Notes under the pieces: generated by a model
The model's input: the letters and a program-made list of their open reading frames with translations, nothing else
What the model was told of the DNA's origin: nothing
Databases searched by the model: none
Shown here: in pieces, positions 44,095 through 57,089 of the stretch
Numbering within the stretch: the first letter of the stretch is position 1
Layout: each line of letters starts with the position of its first letter
Position numbers and translations under genes: made by a program
Source: Theropithecus gelada
Lineage: Eukaryota; Chordata; Mammalia; Primates; Cercopithecidae
DNA: 64,000 bases
Assembly (NCBI RefSeq): GCF_003255815.1
Contig: NC_037668.1
Location: 13,416,059 to 13,480,058 of the forward strand
Direction of reading: 5' to 3'

Positions 44095-45160
44095 TTATTA
44101 TTGTTGTTATTATTTCTAAAGTATAATTCACAAATCACAAAATTCACCATTTTTAAGCATACCATTCAGTGTCTTTTACTATATTCCAAAGGTTTTGCAA
44201 CCATCACCACCATCTAATTTTAGAATATTTTCATAATGCCAAAAAGCATGCCTGTACTTCCTGCCAGTCACTCTCAAATTCTCCCCTTTTTGCAGTCCCT
44301 GACAACCACTAATCTACTTTATCTCCCTGTGGATATACTTGTTATGGACATTTCCTGTATATGGAATAATACAACATGGCCTTTTGCACATGCATCTTTT
44401 ACTTAGCACAATATTCTTAAGGTTCATTCTTGTTATAGCTTACATCAGTACTTCAATCCTTTTTATGGCTAAATAATATTCCGTTATATAGTTATACCAC
44501 ATTTTGTTTATCCATCAACTAATGGTCAGTTGGGATGTTTCCACTTTTTAACTATTATGAATAATGCCGCTATAAATGTTTTTGTACATGTTTTTGAGTG
44601 AACATGTTTGTAATTTTTTTGGTTGTATAACTATGAGTGCAATTGCTGCATTGTAAGTCACTTTATGTTTAACTATTTGAGGAACTGACAGGCTGTTTTC
44701 CAACCTCAGTGGCTATACCATTTTACATTTCCACTAGTAATGTATGAGAATTCCATTTTCTCCATAACTTTTCAAACATATGTTGTCTTTTTTTTTTAAG
44801 TAACACTAGTGGGTGTGAAGTGGTATCCCATTTTGGTTTAAATTTATATTTTCCTAATGATGAAAAAATTGAACATATTTGCAGGAGCTTGTTGGCCCTT
44901 CATATGTACCCGTTAGAGAAATGTCTATTCAATCCTTTTTTTCTCATTGTTAAATTTGGTTGTTTGTCTTTGTTTTATGAATTATTTATACACTCTACAT
45001 ACTAGACCCTTGTCAGATACATGACTTGCAAATAGTTCCCCATTATGTGAATCATCTTTTCACTTCAATGACAGAGTCCTTTGAAGCACGAAATTTTAAA
45101 ATTTTAATTAAGTCCATTTATCTATCTATTTTCAGGTTGCTTGTCCCTATTTCAGAAATG
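44095..45160 (-). mobile_element. L1M fragment (ORF2 3' part to 3' UTR)
   Basis: 'aagtataattcacaaatcac', 'taaataatattccgttatat', 'ttatccatcaactaatgg' and 'cccttgtcagatacatgac' are the reverse complement of old L1 3' regions. No frame survives. Confidence 0.8.
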
Positions 45161-45814
45161 TCTGATCCAGAGTCACAAAGATTTATACCTATGTTTTCTT
45201 CCAGACATCACTTTTGGAATGAGAACTTTCCTGGGTTTTAGTGGAGGATGGATATTGTTTATTTATGCCTCCTGTCCATTACAATATTTTCCCTGATAGG
45301 TATTCATAAGTCCACCACCCCTCCATGGAGCATCCCATGGGCTGTAACAGAGCTCTGGGGACTGGTATCCTTCCACTAATTTTGATGCTGGTGAGAGCCC
45401 TGCTCATATATTTCAGCCTGAACTTAACCCAACCCAGTTGCCATCTATAGCTCAGGGCCATTAGAGTTGAAGTCAAGAGCCACTCTGAGAATGCTTGGCA
45501 GCCTGTGCTGCTCTGAGACTGGAGTGGGCTTTCTCAGTTCATTCGGGACAGAAGAGACCACAGGGATTGGACCCAGTTAAGATTTTCATCTCTGGTGTTA
45601 GAAAGTAGTCCTGCTTCAGGGTTTGGGGAAGGTTATTTAATGCAAACTAGATCCTCTCTAAATGTTTATACTGCATGTGTGACTTCTTTCTAGAAACAAT
45701 GGAAGAATATTTATGTTAGAACATTTTGTCTATTCTTTGTCAATTGTTGTTTGTCTACAATTTTAAAGAAGATAAAGGAAAGCTCAGTGTAACTATATTC
45801 TTAGCACTTAATTA
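45161..45814. other. Unassigned sequence
   Basis: No repeat or gene recognised. Confidence 0.35.
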
Positions 45815-45985
45815 GGGTTCATGTCCACTGCAATGTGATCATATTTAATTCTATAAACTATCTTATTACATAGATATTATCTGGTTCCTCGTGAGAAAAC
45901 AAACTCAGACAGATTAGAAAATTTCTCTAGGTCACAAATCTAGTAAGAGGAGGAATAGGAATTAGAAGCCAGTTCCTTTTGGCTT
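45815..45985 (+). mobile_element. Probable MIR element
   Basis: 'gtgagaaaacaaactcagac' followed by 'tctctaggtcacaaatctag' and 'ggaattagaagccag' follow the MIR order with heavy divergence. Confidence 0.6.
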
Positions 45986-46097
45986 TCAAAGCTGACCTTG
46001 TACCATTAGATCAAACTGAATGACAGTACTTTTACAGGAATTGGCCTCAGAGTTTGTGGTTCTACATTGATTTTCCCAAGGAAACAGTGTGTCATTT

Positions 46098-46298
46098 TTT
46101 TCTTTCTTTCTTTTTTTTTTTGAGACGGAGTCTCGCTCTGTTGCCCAGGCTGGAGTGCAGTGGCACAATCTCGGCTCACTGCAAGCTCCGTCTCCTGGGT
46201 TCACGCCATTCTCCTGCCTCAGCCTCCAAATAGCTGGAACTACAGGCGCCGGCTACCACACCTGGCTAATTTTTTGTATTTTTAGTAGAGACGGGGTT
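46098..46298 (-). mobile_element. 5'-truncated AluY-like
   Basis: Poly-T head and Alu to 'agtagagacgggg'. TGTCATTTT at 46089-46097 and 46299-46307 is the target duplication. Confidence 0.88.
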
Positions 46299-46695
46299 GT
46301 CATTTTAATATTATTTCAAACTTTCAAATTTCAAACCTTTTTAAAAATTATACATTTTTTGTTTGTTCTGTTCCATTGCTTTTGGTTTCTTCTCAATGGA
46401 TCCCTATTATTTATATGCTGAATATTTGTTACCTATCTTTTGTCACTTTTCACTTTTTCTTGAGTGTCTGTCAAGACACTTTATATTAACAGTTCTTCAC
46501 TGAGGTGTAATTTGCATAGAGTAAAATTAAAAAAACATAAGGGCACAGCTTAATGAATTTTAATGTAATTATGCATTGTATAATAACACCCAGATCAAGA
46601 TAGGGAACATTTTCCCCTATGTCAAAAAGTTCTGATGTGCTTTTGCCAGTCAATACTCATCCCCCAAATGAAGAATACAATCTGAATGTTGTCAC

Positions 46696-47126
46696 TGTCT
46701 TAGTCCCTTTGTATTGTCAGAAAGGAATACCGGAGACTGGGTAATTTATAAAGAAAAGAGGTGCATTTCATTCATAGTTCCACAGGCTGCACAACAAGCA
46801 TGACACTAACATCTGCTCTTAATGAGGGGTAAGACTGCTTCCACTCATGGCGGAAGGTGAAAAGGAACCAGTGTGTGCAGAGATCATATGGTGAGAGAGG
46901 AAGCAAAAGAGAGCGAGTAAAGGTGAGAGGCACTTTTTAATAACCAGCTCCTACAGGAACTAAGAGAGTGAGAATTCACTCACTACCTTCTCCCAGGGTG
47001 GCGATTAATCTATTCATGAGGGATCCACTCGCACGACCCAAACACCTCCCATTAAGCCCCACCTCCAACACTGGGGATCAAATTTTAACATGAGATTTGG
47101 AAGGGACCAATATCTAAACTATAGTA
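46696..47126 (-). mobile_element. MST/MLT-type LTR inserted in L1M
   Basis: 'tgtcttagtccctttgtat' to 'ctaaactatagta' with 'gactgggtaatttataaaga', 'catggcggaaggtgaaaagg' and 'cctcccattaagccccacct'. GTCAC and GCCAC on either side fit a 5-base retroviral target duplication. Confidence 0.82.
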
Positions 47127-47332
47127 GCCACCATGGATGAATTTTTTTTTATTATTGTGCTTTATAAAAATGGAATCATTTAGTATGTTCGCCTTTTTTT
47201 GACTTCTCTTACTCAGGTGGTTATATATGCTACTAATTTGTTTGTTTGTGTTTTTCTCTCATTTTATATTGTTTTGGCCAAGTAATATCCTATTTATTGT
47301 AGGATTATCAAACAATTTGATATCATTTTTCT

Positions 47333-47630
47333 TTTTTCTTTTTTTCTGAGACAGGGCCTCACCCTGTCACCCAGACTGGAGTGCAATGGTGTGATCTCGG
47401 CTGACTACAACCTTCACCCCCCAGACTCAAGTGATTCTCCTGCCTCAGCCTCCCAGGTAGCTGGGATTACAGGCATGCACCTCCACACCCAGGTAATTTT
47501 CATATTTTTACTAGAGACGGGGTTTCACCATGTTGGCCAGGCTGGTCTGGAACTCCTGACCTCATGATCAACCCATCTGGGCCTCCCAAAGTGCTGGGTT
47601 TACAGGCATGAGCCACTGCGCCCGGCTTGC
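47333..47630 (-). mobile_element. AluS-like inserted in L1M
   Basis: Complete minus-strand Alu. TATCATTTTTCT (47321-47332) and TATCGTTTTTCT (47631-47642) are its target duplication. Confidence 0.9.
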
Positions 47631-48086
47631 TATCGTTTTTCTAATGGTAGACAGGTTTACTTGCTGACTATTATGCATAAGTAACTATGAATATTCTCAT
47701 ACAATTCTTTCTGTGAAGATACACATTTCTCCTGGGTATATGTAGCTAGGGATGGAATTGCTTGGTGAAAGGGTAAAAACTGACACAAAGTTTTGGGAAG
47801 TAGTTGTATTATTTTACATTTCTATGGAAAATATAAGCCATTTCCTGTTGCTCTACATTCTAACCCACTTAATATTTTCAGTCTTTTAAATTTTGGCCAT
47901 TCTACTAGGTGTGTAGTGACATCCTATTTTGGTTTTCACATGCCTATTGGTCATTTAGATATATTTTTATGTAAAGGATCTTTTCAAATTTTTCTGCTCA
48001 TTGATATACTGGGTTGTTTGTCATTTTCTTTGTGATCTATAGTTTTTTATATATTTTGAATGAGTCCATTTCAAATGAATGAGTCC

Positions 48087-48088
<2 letters not shown>

Positions 48089-48132
<44 letters not shown>
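48089..48132. repeat. (TG)n microsatellite
   Basis: About 20 uninterrupted TG units. Confidence 0.97.
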
Positions 48133-48134
<2 letters not shown>

Positions 48135-48390
48135 AGCAAATAATTATTCCTGGTTTACAGATAGCTTTTAACTTGTTAAACAATAACCTGTAATAAGCAG
48201 AAGCTTTTTAAAAATAAAGAACAATTTAATTTATTTTTCATTGTGATGAGTACTACAGTATCTGGTATAAGAAATATTTTCCTATGTCAAGTTCACAAAA
48301 ATATTTTCTATTTTTCTTTTACAAGATTTCTAATTTTAACTTTCACATCTTAAATTTAATGTATTGTGGAAAGCGGTTGTTAATATTAAA

Positions 48391-48552
48391 TTTTTTTTTT
48401 TTTTTGAGACGGAGTCTCACTCTATCGCTCAGGCTGGAGAACAGTGGCGCAATCTTGGCTCACTGCAAACTCCGCCTCCCAGGTTCATGCCATTCTCCTG
48501 CCTCAGCCTCCTGAGTAGCTGGGACTATAGGCGCCCGCCACCAAGCCCGGCT
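48391..48552 (-). mobile_element. 5'-truncated AluY-like
   Basis: Poly-T head to 'caccaagcccgg'. TAATATTAAATTT before and TAATATTAAAATTTT after form the target duplication. Confidence 0.88.
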
Positions 48553-51370
48553 AATATTAAAATTTTAAAGCAACAAATATTATTTTACTGAAGAACTTTT
48601 TTATTGAAAAGTCTTTCTTTCCTCAATTAAGGGCATTAGCATACTTGTTTTTAAAAAATTTAAATAACTGTACATATGTGGGCATATTGTTTGAAACTGT
48701 ATTCTTTTACTTTGATATATTTATGTATACTTACACCAGTAGTATAATTTTAAATCATTGTAGCTTTAAAATGAGTTTTAAAATTTAGCAGAATAAATCC
48801 TCCAATTTATTGATTCTTTAAGACTGGCTTGCCTGTTATAGATTCTTTGATTTTTAAATACGTTTGGAAATTAGCTTTTAAATTTCTCTAAAAACTGCTG
48901 CTAAAGTTATTAATCAGAATTATGTTGAGGTAATAGCCTAACAAAATGGAGTCTTCCAATCCATGAACATTATATATATATGTATTTAATTTCTGTCACC
49001 AATATCCTTTAGAGGCTTTGTATCTGCTTCAGTGTATGTATTCTTAAGGATGTAATGATTTTGGATACTAATTTCTATTCTGTTTTATTGAATTTCATTT
49101 TCTAGCTGCTAACTGCTAGTATGGAAAAAATAAGATTATGAAATCCACTTTATAAATGTATAATTTAGGTACAACAGGCTGCACCACTTTAAAACGTGTA
49201 ATTCAATGCATGTTTACAAATGTATACACTAATGGAACTACTGCCACAATCAAGATTTAGGAATTTCCCTATATTTTCCTGTGCCCCAAAGTTTCTTGTA
49301 CCCCTTTGCAGTTCATCCGTCTTTCAACCCTCAGCCCCAAGGAGCCACTGTCACTTTAGGTCAGTTTGCAGTTTTGACCATTTTCTATAAGTGAAATTAT
49401 ACCTGTTTCTTTTGTGTCTGCCTTCTTTCATGCATCATCTTAATTTTAAAATTTATCCAAATGAGTATCTGCATCAATAAATAATTCCTTATAATTGCTG
49501 AGGAGTATTCTTTTGTGTGGCTTTACCATGTTTGTTTATACATTCACTTGTTATTGGACATTTGTGTCATGCCATGTTTGAGCTATTATGAATAAAGTAT
49601 AATGAGCATCCACATACAGAATATAGAGCAAACATAGTGTGTAAATTCCTAGGAATGGAATGACTGTCCAACTGATTTGTATATGTTTAACCTTATAAGA
49701 AACTGTTAGCCAGATTTTCAAAGGAGTTGTACTACTTTTTATTCCCACAGGTATAAGACTTTTAAGTGCTTTATATCCTGACCAACATGTGGTATTTTAA
49801 ATGTTTTGAATTTTAGCCACTCTCATGGATACATAATGGTATCTCATCCTGCTACTGATTGATCTTTCTGATGACTAAAGAGTTGAGCATCTTTTCATGT
49901 GCTAATCGACGATTCAAGTATCTTCTTTTCTGAAGTGTTTATTCACGTCTTTGGAGAAACTGTTTTATAGTGCTGTTTATCTTATCAAACTCCATTTTAT
50001 ATATATATACTCCAAAAATCCTTTGTTGGAGATAAATATGATATCTTCTATATTATGGCTTCTTTTTATGTTCTATTAATGCTCCCCATTTTGGACATAA
50101 AGATAAATAATCTTCAAAAAGGTGATTTTACATGTACATATATAAATTCATGCCTAAGAATCATTTATCAGGCATATACGTAAGGATCTATTTCTGGATT
50201 CTCTCTTCTCTTCCATTGATGTATGTTCTATTTTTTTCAACAATACACATGATATTGATTTCCATAGCTGTATAGTAATTCTAGAAATATGTAGTGAATT
50301 CATTCACCATTGTGTTTTTATAATATTACTCTTTTATTATTCTTGATCATTGACATTTCCATATAAATGGTAAAGTCAACTTGTAAATTTCTACCAAAAT
50401 GCCTGTTGGAATTTTTACTAGAATTACATTGGATCTAGAGATCAGTTTGGGAAAAACTGACTTTTAAACTATAACAAGTCTTTTGATTCTTGACAAGGTT
50501 TATCTCCCCACTAATTTAGTTCTTTTATAATTTCTCAAAGCAATGGTTGGTAGTTTTTAGAGTACCAGCCTTACATAAATTTTGTTGAATTTATTTCTAA
50601 GCACATCATGTATTTAGAAGTTACTTTAAATGAAATTGCATTTTTATTTCATTTTCCAAATGCTCATTGCTAATATACAGAAACACAACATACTATATTT
50701 ATATTGAACTTATATTCAGCAATACATTGCCAAAATAACAGTTTTTGTACATTTTTGTAGATTTCTAGGATTGTTTACGTACACAATCATTATCTGTGAA
50801 TAAAGACAGCTTCAATTCTTTCATTTCAGTCTTTTCAATGCCTTTATTTATTTAATTTTTTTTTTTTAACTTCATTGCATTGGTTAAGATCTCTAGTATA
50901 ATGCTGGATTAAAAGAGTAACGGAAGATATTCTACCTTTTTTTCTCTGATTTTATACAAAAGCATTTGACCATATGCCATTCAATATAATGTCACCTGTA
51001 GGTTTTTCAAATTTGCCCTTAGTAGGGTTGGAAGTGTTGCCTTCTGTTCTTATTATGCTGAGAGTTTTGAGGGGTTTGTATTTTTTCATCTTGAAAAAAG
51101 TTTTCAATTTTACCAAATACTTTTTCTGTGTATGTCAAGGCAATCATATGATTTTTCTCTTTTGTCCTGATAATATAGAGTATTATATTGGTTTTTTTAA
51201 AAGCATAAAAAGATTTACTGAATCAAGCTATGACAGTTTTTAAAAAATATTTTAAACTGTTTTAACAACTATATTGAGACATAACTTACATGCAAGAAAC
51301 TACACATAATTAAAGTGTTTCATTTTAAACGTTTGAACATAATATACATCTGCAATCACGAGAGTGGATA
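48553..51370 (-). mobile_element. Old L1 fragments, minus strand
   Basis: Successive L1-like words in reverse orientation include 'gaggagtattcttttgtgtgg', 'tctggattctctcttctctt' and 'ttgatattgatttccatagc'. Fragments from about 49150 rightward are clear. Those from 48553 to 49150 are probable. Non-coding. Confidence 0.65.
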
Positions 51371-51699
51371 TAGGTCGGGCACAGTGGCTTACACCTGTAA
51401 TCCTGGCACTTTGGGAGACCAAGGAAGGCAGATTGCTTGAGCTCTGGATTTTGAGATCAGCCTGGGAAACATGGTGAAACCCCATCTCTAAAAAAAAAAA
51501 AAATACAAAAACTAGTCAGCCATGGTAGCATGTGCTTGTAGTCTCAGCTACTTGGGAGGCTGAGTTGGGAGGATGGCTTGAGCCCAGGAGACAGAAGTTG
51601 CAGTGAGCCAAGATTGTGCCACTGCCGTCCAGTTTGGGTGACAGAACCAGACCCTGTCTCAAAACAAACAAACAAACAAAACAAAACAAAAAAACCCAT
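51371..51699 (+). mobile_element. AluJ-like with (CAAA)n tail
   Basis: 'ggtcgggcacagtggcttac' to 'gaccctgtctcaaaacaaac'. Diverged, with an old J-type body, interrupting L1. Confidence 0.85.
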
Positions 51700-53825
51700 A
51701 GAGGATAGATCTACCACTTCCAAAGTTTCCTTGTGTCCCTAGTAATTCCTTCTTCACCTTTCTCCCCCCACCGCAGGCAACCACTGGTTGTCTTTCTGTC
51801 ATAATAGATTAATTTAAATTTTCTAAAGTTTTCTATAAATAGAATCATATAGTATGTACATTATTTTGGTATGATTTTTTCATTCAGAATAATTATTTTG
51901 AGATGTAGACACGTTGTCAGGTGTATCAATAGTTCACTCTGCTATACTGCTGAGTAATATCCCATGTGATGGATGCATCACAATTTATTTTATGCATTCA
52001 CCTGTTCATGGATTTGGATGGCTTCTAGTGTTAAGACTAAAGCTTCAATCAACAAATTTGCATGGACATATCCTTTCTTTTCATTTGGATGTAATAGCAG
52101 TATCATATGGTAGGTACAGGTTTACTATTTTAAGAAGCTGCCAAATTGTTTTATAATGTGCTTGTAAAATTTCACATTCTCATCAGCAGTGTATGAAGTT
52201 TTAATTCCCGTACATCTTTGCCAGTATATGGAATGGTGAATTTTTTAACTTTAGTCATTTTACTTGGTAGGCAGTGGTTTAAATTTGCATTTACCTAATG
52301 ACTAACGATGTTGAATACCTTGTCATGTTGTTATGTGCCTTCCATATTTTTTTTTTTTGCCCAAGTATCTTTACACATCTTTTACTCATTTGAAAATTTG
52401 ATTTTTTTGTCTCCTTATTAATAACCTTTGGGAGTTACCTTAGTGTTATAGACAGGAGCTCTTTATCAGATATGTAATTTCCAAATATCTTTTCTTAAGT
52501 GTGGCTTGCTTTTTCATTCTCTTACAAATGCCTTTTTTTTATTATTATTATTGAGACAGAGTCTCACTCTGTTGCTCAGGCTGGAGTGCAGGGGCATGAT
52601 CTTGGCTCACTGCAACCTCTGCCTCTTGGGTTAAAGTGATTCTCCTGTCCCAGCCTCCCGAGTAGCTGGGATTACAGGCACTGCCACCACGCCTGGCTAA
52701 TCATTTTTGTATTTTTAGTAGAGACAGTTGTTTCACCATGTTTGCCAGGCTGAGCTCAAACGCCTGACCTCATGTGATCCACCTGCCTTGGCCTCCCAAA
52801 GTGCTGGGATTACAGGTGTGGGCCACCGTATCCAGTCACAAATGTCTTTTGAAGAGCATTTTTCTAAAAGTGTTGTTGAAGTTCAATTTATTAATTCGTT
52901 CTTTTACCAGTTCTTAGGGGGAATTCGTTCAGCTTTTGCCCATTCAGTATGATGTTGGCTGTGGGTTTGTCATAAATGGCTCTTACTATGCTGAGGTATG
53001 TTTCTTTGGTGTTCAGTTTGTTGAGAGTTTTCACATGAAGGAATGTTGAATTTTATCAAAAGCCTTTTCTTTATCTATTGAGATAATCATGTTGTTTTTG
53101 ATTTCAGTTCCATTTATGTGATGAATCAAATAACATATGTTGAACCAACCTTGCATCCCAGGAATGAAGGCTACATGATCATGGTGGATTTGCTTTTGGA
53201 TATGCTGCTGGATTGGATTTGCTACTATTTTGTTGAGGATTTTTGTGTTCATGTTCATCAGGCATATTGGCCTGAAATTTTTGTGTGTGTATTGTGTGTC
53301 TTGGCCAGTTTGGTATCAGAATGATGCTGGCCTCATAAAATGAGTTAGGGTGGGTCCTTCCTCCTTGATTTTTAAAATAATTTCAGTAGGATTGTTATCA
53401 GCTATTTTCTATATGTCTGGTAGAATTCAGCTATGAATCTGTCTGGTCCAGGCCTTTTTCTGGTTGGTAGGTTTTTTATTACTAATTCAATTTCAGAACT
53501 CCTTATGGTCTATTCTTGGGTTTTATTTTATTTTTTTCTGATTTAATTTTGGGATTGTATGTTTCCATGAATATACTCAATTCTTGTAGGTTTTCTTACT
53601 GCTTTCATTGAGTTTTGTATGTAGTTTCACATCTCAGTTTTATTCAGTTCAGCTCTGATTTTGGTTTTCTTCTGCTAACTTTGGGGCTGGTTTGCCTTTT
53701 TTTTTTTTCCCCCTAATTCCTCTTGGTGTAATGTTACGTTGTTAATGTTCTTTCTTTTTTTCTCTTTTCTTTTCAGCACAGAGTTGTTGATCCATAGATT
53801 GTTAATTTGAGATCTTTCTAACTTC
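51700..53825 (-). mobile_element. L1 ORF2 remnant including reverse-transcriptase part, interrupted by Alu
   Basis: The left part (51700-52523) holds the ORF2 3' region ('ctgctgagtaatatccca'). After the Alu it continues to the RT region. At 53258-53031 the minus frame retains TKILNKIVANPIQQHIQK, then FIPGMQGWFNICYLI and MIISIDKEKAFDKIQHSF, the conserved L1 RT block. Stops and frameshifts bound it on both sides, so it is dead. Confidence 0.85.
52533..52836 (-). mobile_element. AluS-like
   Basis: Complete minus-strand Alu. ACAAATGCCTTTT (from 52524) and ACAAATGTCTTTT (from 52837) are the target duplication. Confidence 0.88.
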
Positions 53826-53829
53826 TCCA

Positions 53830-54318
53830 AAAATGCCCACTCTCACCACTGCTATTCAACATGGTACTGAAGTCCCAGCCAGAGCAATCAGGCAAAAGAA
53901 AAAGAAAAGGCATTGAAATACAAACCCAGGAAGCCAAACTATCTCTCTTTTCTGATGATATAATTCTACATCTAGAAAATCCCATAGTCTGTCCAAAGGC
54001 TCCTGGAACTGATAAACAACTTCAGTAAAGTTTCAGGATATAAAATCAATGTACAAAATTCAGTAGTATTTCTATACACCAATAACATCCAAGCTGAGGG
54101 CCAAAACAAGAATGCAGTCCCATTCACAATAGCCATGAAAAGAATAATATTTCTAAGAATACAGCTAACCAGGGAGGTGAAAGATCTCTACAGCAAGAAT
54201 TACAAAACATTGCTGAAAGAAATCAGAGACAAGACAAATAGAAGAACATTGCATGCTCCTAAGCAAATTAATGCAGGGACAGAAAACCAAATACCACATA
54301 TTCTCACTTATAAGTGGA
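53830..54318 (+). mobile_element. L1 fragment in opposite orientation to its neighbours
   Basis: Plus-strand ORF2-type text ('caccactgctattcaacatgg', 'gataaacaacttcagtaaag', 'gaggtgaaagatctctacag') to about 54270, then a jump to the ORF2 C-terminal phrase 'cagaaaaccaaataccacat'. Internally deleted, with a short open frame left at 54135-54344. Confidence 0.8.
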
Positions 54319-56930
54319 CATGGGCATGCAGATATCTCCACTAGGTCTTGATCTTATTTCCTTGAGATATATAACCAGAAGAGGGATTGCTGAGTTATAT
54401 TTTTGACTTCTTGGGGAACCTCCATACTGTTTTCCATAAGGACTGCACCAGTTTACATTTCCACCACCAGTATACAAGTGTTTCCTTTTCTACCCACCCT
54501 TGCCAACACTTCTCCCTTGTCTTTCACACAATCACCAACTTAATAAGTGTGAGGTAAAAATCTCATCGTGGATTTTACCTGCATTTCCCTAATGATTAGT
54601 GATATTGAGCAATTTTCATATACATGTTGGCCATTTGTACACCCTCTTCGGAGAAATATCTATTCAGTTCCTTTGTACTATTTTTAGTCAAGTTATTTGT
54701 GATTGAATTCTATGTGTTTCTTTATAATTTGGATATAAACCCTTTAACAGATATATGGTCTGCAAATATTTTCTCTGAATGAGTAGGCTGCCTTTTCATG
54801 TTGTTGATTTTTTTATTTTTATTTTTTTGCTGTGCAGAAGCTATTTGGTTTGATGTAGTCCCATTTGTTTATTTGTTTATTTTTGCTTTTGATGTCCTAT
54901 CAAAAAAATTATTGCCAAGACCAATGTCAAGGAGCTTTTCCCCTATGTTTTCTTCTAGAAATTTTATGATTTCACATTTTACACAAAAGTCTAATCTATT
55001 TTGAGTTGATTTTTGTGTATTTTGTTTATGTGTCCAATTTCCTTCTTTTGCATGTGGATATCCAGTTTTCCAGACACCATTTTTTTAAGAGACTATCCTT
55101 TCCCCATTTTGTGTTCTTGGGGGCATGGTCGAAAAGTAGTAGACTGTATGTACCTGGATTTATTTCTGGGCTATCTATTCTGTTTCTGGTCTATGTGTCT
55201 GTTTTAATGCCAGTCCCATACAGTTTTTATTACTAAAGCTTTGTAATATAATTTGAAACTAGGTAGTATGAAAGCTTCAGCTCTGCTTTTCTTTCTCAGG
55301 ACTGCTGTGTCTGTTTTGGGCTTTTGATGATTACATACAAATTTAGAAGTTTTTCTTTTTCTGTGAAAAATGCTGTTGGAATTTTGATAGGGATTGCTTT
55401 GAGTTTGTAGACCACATTAGGGCAGTACAGGCGTTTTAACAATATTTATTCTTCCATACCATATCTTTCCATTTATTCATATCTTCAATTTCTTTCAACA
55501 ATGTTTTATAGTTTTCAGTGTGTAGGTCTTTTGCCTCCTTGGTTAAACTTATTGCTGATTTTATTCTTTTTGATATTATCATAATTGTATTTTTAGATGT
55601 TTTATTGAATAGATCATTATTGATGTATGGAAATCCAACTGCTTTTTATTAGTTAATTTTATACCCTACGACTTTACTGAATTCATTTATTAGTTCTAAC
55701 AGGGTTTTTTGTGGAGTCTTTAGAAGTAGCTACATGTAGGATCATATTATCTGCAAATAGGAATAATTTCATTTCTTTTTTTCTGGTGTGAATGCCTTTT
55801 AATTTCTTTTTCTTTCCTGGTTGCTCTTGTTAGTACTTCCAGTACCATGTTGAATAGAAATGGTGAGAGTGGGCATCCTTGACTTGGACTGGATCTTAGA
55901 GGAAAAGCTTTCAGTTTATCTCGATTGATTATCATGTTAGCTTGGGCTTCTCATAAGTGGCCTTTATAATGTTGAAGAAATTTTTATCTATGCCTTATTT
56001 GTTGAGAGTTTTTATCATTAAAGGATGCTGAGCTTTGTCAACTGCTTTCTCTGTATCTACTGAGGTGATCACGTGGTTTTCATCTTTCATTCTGTATCAC
56101 ATTGATTTGCATATATTAAACCAAACTTCAACCACAGGGATAAATCCCACTTGGTTAAGACATATATTCTTTTTGATGTGTTGTTGAATTTGGGTTGCTA
56201 GTATTTTATTGAGGATTTTTTAATCTGTGTTCATCAGTGATATTGGCCTGTAGTTTTCTTTTCCTTTGGTGTCTTTGGCTTTGGTATCAGGATTATACTG
56301 GCCTCATAAAGTGATTTTGGAAGTATCCTCTCTATTTCTATCTTTGAGAAGAGTTTAAGAAGAACTGGCAATAATTATTTTTTGAATGTTCAGTAGATTT
56401 CATCTGTGAAGCCCTTATGTCCTGAGTCCTGGTCCGGGCTTTTCTTTTTTGGCAGGTTTATGGCTATAGCTTCAATCTTTTTATTTGTTATTGGTCTGTT
56501 CGGCTTTCTACTATTTCTTGATGGAATGTGGGTAGGTTGTATGTTTCTATGAATTTATCCATTTTTTCTAGGTTATCCAATTTGTTGGTATACAGTTCTT
56601 CATAATAGTTCTTTATGATTCTTTTTATTTCTGAGGCATTTGTTGAAATGCCTCCATTTTCATTTTTGATGCTGTTTATTTAACTCTTCCCTCTTTCTTT
56701 TAGTCTAGTTAAAAGTTTGTCAATTTTGTTTATTTTTTCGAAAAATTAACTCAGTTTTGTCGATTTTTCTATAGTTTTTCTATTCTTTAATTGATTTGCT
56801 TCTGCTTTGAATTTTATTATTTTCTTCCTTTTGCTAATTTCATTTTGATCTTTTCTTAGTTCCTTGAAGTGTAATATTAGGTTATTTATTTGAGATCTTC
56901 TTTTTTAATGTAGGCATTTATTTTTTATTA
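54319..56930 (-). mobile_element. L1 ORF2 remnant, minus strand
   Basis: It runs from the ORF2 3' part ('cattgctgagttatattttt'-type text, 'cataaggactgcaccagttt') to the RT region. The minus frame at 55935-55747 preserves KLKAFPLRSSPSQGCPLSPF and LFNMVLEVLTRATRKEKEIK, and 56000-56300 continues the upstream RT part. Many stops. Confidence 0.85.
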
Positions 56931-56936
56931 TGATTT

Positions 56937-57026
56937 TATTTTATTTTATTTTTTGAGTCAGGGTCTCACTCTGTTGTGCAGGCTGGAGTGCAGTGGCATA
57001 ATCTTGGCTCACTGCAACCTCCCCAA
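56937..57026 (-). mobile_element. Short Alu fragment
   Basis: 'gagtcagggtctcactctgt' to 'ggctcactgcaacctcc' only. Confidence 0.8.
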
Positions 57027-57089
57027 CCAACTCCTATCATCTCTCCATTCTCCTTCCCAGTCTCTGGTACACACTAATTTTTATATATG

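Larger units (their letters stand above)
46475..48060 (-). mobile_element. L1M element broken by an LTR and an Alu
   Basis: Old L1 text is present at 46490-46695 ('gaggtgtaatttgcatagag'), resumes at 47127-47330 ('ggaatcatttagtatgttc') and again at 47640-48060 ('gtagctagggatggaattgc', 'attctactaggtgtgtagtg'), all on the minus strand and colinear. Confidence 0.78.

Noticed and set aside
53031..53258. Reverse-transcriptase-like frame as a possible active L1
   Set aside because: Only a short part of the RT region is open. Stops, Alu insertions and missing ORF1 show the element is dead.
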